From: AEGEAN-183 sp964002385
GTDB taxonomy: Bacteria; Pseudomonadota; Gammaproteobacteria; Magnimaribacterales; Magnimaribacteraceae
Length of the DNA: 8,526 bases
Assembly: GCA_964002385.1 (NCBI GenBank)
Contig: CAXFFS010000051.1
Span: forward strand, 1 to 8,526
Direction: 5' to 3'
The translations under genes were made by a program, and so were the position numbers. Each line of letters starts with the position of its first letter. Position 1 is the stretch's first letter. Under the pieces are notes generated by a model. It was not told where the DNA came from. It made no database searches and saw nothing but the letters and a program-made list of their open reading frames with translations. This document shows, in pieces, positions 5,085 to 8,526 of the stretch.

Positions 5085-5933
5085 CTACTTTATAGCAGTA
5101 ACTAACCAGGTAGCACTAGGAAACATTAGGCCTTTCTCTGTGTAGTAAGGAGAAAAAGCATCAATTGCAGAATTTATAATTTCTGTTTTTTGTTCTTCAG
5201 GAGAGTCTTTTAACATTTCACTTACTACTGGATTTATTGATATATAGTCTTTCACAGAGTCAGACAGACTTCTTCCTGAAAACATATTCACTTCAGCTTC
5301 ATGTCCTTCAATTTTTATATTTTGAAAATCGCTTTCCTCAAGAATTGAAGTTACATACTCTGATTCCTTAAAAGCAAATGGTCCAGGGCTTCTTGGGGGG
5401 GGAGAGGGTAAATCAATAAATTTTTTAACTTCTTGGACGAATAAGGATTGCCAGGGATTAAGGGTAGGAGATTGCCAACAAACAAAAGACAGGGATGCTC
5501 CTGGAATTAAGCTTTTATTTATATTCCTAAAGGCAATCACGGAATCTTCAAAAAACATAACCCCAAATCTTGAATAGGCAGCAGTGTAAACTTCTTCTCC
5601 TAGGTTATCTGTCTGTATGTCTACACAATTAAAGAAAGCATTAGTTAATGACATTTCTTCAGCTGATTCTTTAGCTTTTTTTAACATAGGCACAGAAATA
5701 TCTAATCCAGTGACTTTTCCGTGTGGCGCAATTCTTTTTGCTATATTAAAAGTTGTATTTCCGCATCCACAGCCAATGTCTAGGACGTTCTCCTGATTAC
5801 TAAAATTAAGTTTATTCAGTGCTGCTTCACCAAGTGGACTTAGCATGGTGTCCATGACGTTTTGACGCTCCACCCAAATATCACCCCCTTTTCCTGACCA
5901 GAAATCTCTTTGATTTTTATTTACTTCTGACAT
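5085..5933 (-). CDS. Class I SAM-dependent methyltransferase, substrate unknown
   Basis: This 282-residue protein has the class I Rossmann-type methyltransferase fold. Motif I is VLDIGCGCGNTTFNIA (50-65). An acidic residue ends the second strand in GLDIS (76-80), where it would hold the ribose. The third-strand region is CVDIQTDN (103-110), and the motif around strand 4 is SRFGVMFFED (121-130). The N-terminal FWSGKGGDIWVERQ and the later FVCWQ (150-154) and RSPGPFAF (181-188) match a widespread group of generic UbiE/Methyltransf_11-like proteins with no defined substrate. The C-terminal half (about 160-282) is the likely substrate domain. The start ATG at 5933 has a strong AAAGGAG (5942-5948) 8 bases upstream. 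The gene is divergent from the cystathionine beta-synthase gene; making SAH would link it loosely to homocysteine use there, but the neighbourhood alone does not prove this. An eight-G run lies inside the gene at 5395-5402. Confidence 0.9.
   Translation of the reverse strand: MSEVNKNQRDFWSGKGGDIWVERQNVMDTMLSPLGEAALNKLNFSNQENVLDIGCGCGNTTFNIAKRIAPHGKVTGLDISVPMLKKAKESAEEMSLTNAFFNCVDIQTDNLGEEVYTAAYSRFGVMFFEDSVIAFRNINKSLIPGASLSFVCWQSPTLNPWQSLFVQEVKKFIDLPSPPPRSPGPFAFKESEYVTSILEESDFQNIKIEGHEAEVNMFSGRSLSDSVKDYISINPVVSEMLKDSPEEQKTEIINSAIDAFSPYYTEKGLMFPSATWLVTAIK
5395..5402. repeat. Eight-G homopolymer inside the methyltransferase gene
   Basis: Eight consecutive G on the plus strand (C on the coding strand) encode part of a Pro-Ser-Pro-Pro-Pro-Arg stretch near residues 176-181. 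Such a run is striking in AT-rich DNA and is a possible slippage site. The reading frame is intact in this copy. Confidence 0.6.
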
Positions 5934-5959
5934 TAGATAAACTCCTTTTAAGATTAGTA

Positions 5960-5989
5960 TTAAAACAACAACTCCAAAAACTTTATAAT
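5960..5989 (+). promoter_or_regulatory. Promoter of the transsulfuration operon
   Basis: TATAAT (5984-5989) is a perfect -10 consensus, with TTAAAA (5960-5965) as a four-of-six -35 at 18 bases. Transcription would begin near 5996, leaving a leader of only about 20 bases before ATG at 6018. No Shine-Dalgarno sequence is present in that leader. The leader is too short for a riboswitch such as a SAM or cobalamin element, so any control would act at the promoter. Confidence 0.6.
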
Positions 5990-6017
5990 AGTAACCTAAT
6001 TTAATCCTCTTAAAACA

Positions 6018-7397
6018 ATGAACTTAGTAGGTAAATCTCTTCTAGATCTTATTGGGAACACACCCATGGTTAAGCTTACAGCTTTTGATACAGGACCATG
6101 TGAACTCTTTGTAAAACTTGAGAATCACAATCCTGGGGGTTCAATTAAAGACAGGATAGGGCTGTCCATCATAGAGGAAGCTGAAAAATCAGGAGCCTTA
6201 AAACCTGGAGGAACCATCATTGAAGCAACAGCTGGAAATACAGGTATAGGCTTGGCTTTAGTTGCAGCTATTAAGGGTTATAAAATAATACTCGTAATCC
6301 CTGACAAGATGAGTAGAGAGAAGATTCTTCACTTAGAAGGCTTGGGTGCTGAAGTAAAAATAACTCGTTCGGATGTTCCCAAAGGGCATCCAGAATATTA
6401 CCAAGATATTGCTAAGAAACTGGCCTCAGAAATTAATGGATCCTTTTTCGCAGATCAATTTTCAAACCCCGCTAATCCGTTAGCTCATAGATCTACTACG
6501 GCACCTGAGATTTGGGAACAAATGGATGGCAATTTAGATGCATTTGTAGCTGGAGTGGGATCTGGTGGAACTGTTACAGGACTAGCCGAATTCTTTAAAG
6601 AAAAAAGTCCAGATTTACAAATGATTGTAGCCGACCCAGAAGGATCTATAGTGGCAGATGCAGTCACTAAAGGAAATTATAAATATGAAGGAGGGTCATG
6701 GCTTGTTGAAGGTATAGGGGAAGACTTTATACCAACAAATTTAAATTTGGATCTAGTGGATGACGCTATAACGGTTTCTGATAAAGAAGCTTTTGAAGTC
6801 CTTCAAACGTTGCTTAAAGAAGAGGGAATTTTAGCTGGATCTTCTACAGGGACTTTAATAAGCGGAGCTATCAAATGGTGCCAAAAACAAGACTCTCATA
6901 AGAAAGTTGCTACTTTTGTGTGCGATACAGGTAATAAATATTTATCTAAAGCTTTTAACAAGTCTTGGCTAAAAGACAATGAGTTAATTAAAGAGAAGGA
7001 ACAAGGTAATTTATCCGATCTTATCAGTAGAAGAGCAGACAGAGGAGAAATGATCAGCATAAAACCTGGGGACACTTTAATGACGGCTTACAACAGAATG
7101 AGAGCCTCTGATGTATCTCAATTGCCCGTATTGGAAGAAGAAAAGTTAGTGGGTATAGTTGATGAAGAAGATCTTTTACTGAATGTTTATAAGGATGAAA
7201 ATCTTTTCTCTAAGTCGATTGATTCAATCATGGTTAGTGATCTAGAAATCTTTGATGTCGATTCAGATGAAAATACACTTTATAAGGTCTTATCTGAAGG
7301 CAAAGTGGCAATAATATTCGAAGGGGAAATATTTTTAGGATTTATAACGAAAGTGGATTTAATCAATAGGTATAAAAGTTTATTTAAAGTAAGCTAA
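6018..7397 (+). CDS. Cystathionine beta-synthase with C-terminal CBS domains
   Basis: This 459-residue PLP enzyme (fold type II) condenses homocysteine with serine to cystathionine, the first step of reverse transsulfuration. The PLP-binding lysine is Lys44 in PGGSIKDRIG. The substrate loop is TAGNTG (71-76), with Ala where most relatives have Ser. The phosphate-binding glycine loop is GVGSGGTVTG (179-188). The sequences DPEGSI and VEGIGEDFIPT, from memory, are closer to eukaryotic-type cystathionine beta-synthase than to cysteine synthase. A tandem CBS (Bateman) pair fills about 340-456, a regulatory module that binds SAM in the human enzyme; whether this one does is unknown. There is no N-terminal haem-binding extension. 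The gene has a good promoter at 5960-5989 but no visible ribosome binding site. The lyase gene follows after 5 bases. The alternative, a cysteine synthase with CBS domains, is less likely given the motifs and the partner gene. Confidence 0.92.
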   Translation: MNLVGKSLLDLIGNTPMVKLTAFDTGPCELFVKLENHNPGGSIKDRIGLSIIEEAEKSGALKPGGTIIEATAGNTGIGLALVAAIKGYKIILVIPDKMSREKILHLEGLGAEVKITRSDVPKGHPEYYQDIAKKLASEINGSFFADQFSNPANPLAHRSTTAPEIWEQMDGNLDAFVAGVGSGGTVTGLAEFFKEKSPDLQMIVADPEGSIVADAVTKGNYKYEGGSWLVEGIGEDFIPTNLNLDLVDDAITVSDKEAFEVLQTLLKEEGILAGSSTGTLISGAIKWCQKQDSHKKVATFVCDTGNKYLSKAFNKSWLKDNELIKEKEQGNLSDLISRRADRGEMISIKPGDTLMTAYNRMRASDVSQLPVLEEEKLVGIVDEEDLLLNVYKDENLFSKSIDSIMVSDLEIFDVDSDENTLYKVLSEGKVAIIFEGEIFLGFITKVDLINRYKSLFKVS

Positions 7398-7402
7398 AAG
7401 TA

Positions 7403-8526
7403 ATGAAAGGTAAGAAAAATACTCAAGGGTTTGCCACTAAAGCGATTCATTCTGGCCAAGAACCAGACCCAACTACTGGAGCTATCATTGGTCCTATTTA
7501 CACTAGCTCAACCTATGTGCAGGCCAGTCCTGGAGAACATAAAGGTTACGATTACTCCCGTACGGCGAATCCTACTAGAAGAGCCCTTGAAATCTGTATT
7601 GCAGACTTAGAAGAAGGAGGGCAAGGATTTGCTTTTTCTTCAGGAATGGCTGCTACCGCTACAGTTTTAGAGATATTAGATTCCGGCGATCACATTATTA
7701 GTATGGATGACTTGTATGGAGGTACCTACAGGTTATTCGAGAATGTTAGAAAAAGATCTTCAGGATTAGATTTTTCTTATAGCAATCTAACTTCGTTAGA
7801 TAATTTAGAGTCTTCTCTAAAACCTAACTCCAAAATGATTTGGGTCGAATCTCCCTCAAACCCTCTCCTCAAAGTTGTGGATCTGAAGAAAGTCAGTGAA
7901 TTTGGCAAAAAACACAATTTAATAACGGTTTGTGATAATACCTTTTGTTCTTCTTACATCCAGAAGCCTCTCAACCTGGGTTTTGATATGGTGCTTCATT
8001 CTGCTACCAAATATCTAAACGGTCATTCCGATGTTATTGGTGGTATTGTTGTGTGTTCTGAAGAGAGAAAGGATTTATCTGAAGAAATGGCTTTTTTATC
8101 TAACTCTATAGGTTCAATAATGAGCCCTTTTGATAGTTTTTTAGTACTTAGAAGCCTTAAAACTTTAGCTGTAAGAATGGAAAGGCACTGCGAAAATGCT
8201 TTTAAGATAGCTAATTTTCTTGAAGGCCATGAAGCAATTGCAAAGATCTATTATCCAGGTTTAGCCAGTCATCCAAATCATGATGTAGCTAAAAAACAAA
8301 TGAATGGATATGGAGGAATGATCACCGTGGTTTTAAAAGGTGGATTAAAAAGTGCAACTACTTTTTTAGAAAGAACCAAGTTGTTTGCATTGGCTGAAAG
8401 CTTAGGTGGTGTTGAAAGTCTGATTGAACATCCTGCAATAATGACACACGCTTCTGTTCCTTCGGATTTAAGGAAAGAATTAGGGATAGAAGAGGGATTG
8501 GTCAGACTATCAGTTGGAATTGAATC
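7403..8526 (+). CDS. Cystathionine gamma-lyase/synthase family PLP enzyme (3' end cut off)
   Basis: The open frame runs from ATG at 7403 to the window edge, giving 374 residues without a stop. Family members are about 380-400 residues, so only the tail is missing. It is a Cys/Met-metabolism PLP enzyme of fold type I. Visible features are the phosphate contacts YSR (51-53) and SSGM (79-82), the ring-stacking Tyr105 in LYGGTYR, Asp178 in CDNTF, and the Schiff-base Lys203 in SATKYLNGHSD. The family motif SLGGVESLIEHPA lies near the end. Its placement 5 bases after cystathionine beta-synthase argues for gamma-lyase, which splits cystathionine to cysteine, 2-oxobutyrate and ammonia. Cystathionine gamma-synthase and related lyases share all these motifs, so sequence alone does not separate them. 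The start has only a weak upstream AAAAG, which suggests translation coupled to the preceding gene. It is cytoplasmic. Confidence 0.9.
   Translation, partial: MKGKKNTQGFATKAIHSGQEPDPTTGAIIGPIYTSSTYVQASPGEHKGYDYSRTANPTRRALEICIADLEEGGQGFAFSSGMAATATVLEILDSGDHIISMDDLYGGTYRLFENVRKRSSGLDFSYSNLTSLDNLESSLKPNSKMIWVESPSNPLLKVVDLKKVSEFGKKHNLITVCDNTFCSSYIQKPLNLGFDMVLHSATKYLNGHSDVIGGIVVCSEERKDLSEEMAFLSNSIGSIMSPFDSFLVLRSLKTLAVRMERHCENAFKIANFLEGHEAIAKIYYPGLASHPNHDVAKKQMNGYGGMITVVLKGGLKSATTFLERTKLFALAESLGGVESLIEHPAIMTHASVPSDLRKELGIEEGLVRLSVGIE

Noticed and set aside
1..8526. CRISPR array, insertion sequence, toxin-antitoxin or defence system
   Set aside because: No regularly spaced repeats, transposase, nuclease or paired small toxin genes are present; all large frames belong to metabolic, regulatory or unknown exported families.

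Overview
The window is AT-rich chromosomal DNA from a bacterium, most likely a gammaproteobacterium. The support is the tRNA-Val(GAC) sequence with an encoded CCA, strong AGGAG-type ribosome binding sites, tight gene packing with short or overlapping junctions, and the gene families present. A marine lineage with a streamlined genome (SAR86-like or similar) would fit, but that placement is an impression and not a proof. There are nine protein genes, one of them cut by the right edge, and one tRNA gene. I see no insertion sequence, phage gene, CRISPR array or origin, and no gap over 300 bases without a gene.

Left part (1-2255): a LysR-type regulator on the minus strand is divergent from an acyl-CoA dehydrogenase that closely resembles the dehydrogenase domain of the ACAD10/ACAD11 family. 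The 115-base gap between them holds a near-palindromic T-N11-A site, so the regulator probably controls itself and the dehydrogenase.

Middle-left (2264-4089, minus strand): two alpha/beta hydrolases form a translationally coupled pair. The upstream gene is a cytoplasmic HSL-type carboxylesterase. The downstream gene is an exported esterase that most likely starts at a GTG overlapping the upstream stop codon.

Middle (4090-5078): a tRNA-Val(GAC) gene is followed by a two-gene unit on the plus strand. It encodes a small exported protein of unknown function and a VOC-fold protein without the usual metal ligands.

Right part (5085-8526): a SAM-dependent methyltransferase of unknown substrate on the minus strand is divergent from a two-gene operon. 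That operon encodes cystathionine beta-synthase with a C-terminal pair of CBS domains, and a PLP-dependent cystathionine gamma-lyase/synthase that runs off the window. Together they would carry sulfur from homocysteine to cysteine (reverse transsulfuration).

Overall this is ordinary metabolic and accessory territory. I found no clear new system. The points most worth a second look are the stand-alone ACAD11-like enzyme with its regulator, the small exported protein/VOC pair, and the revised start of the exported hydrolase.
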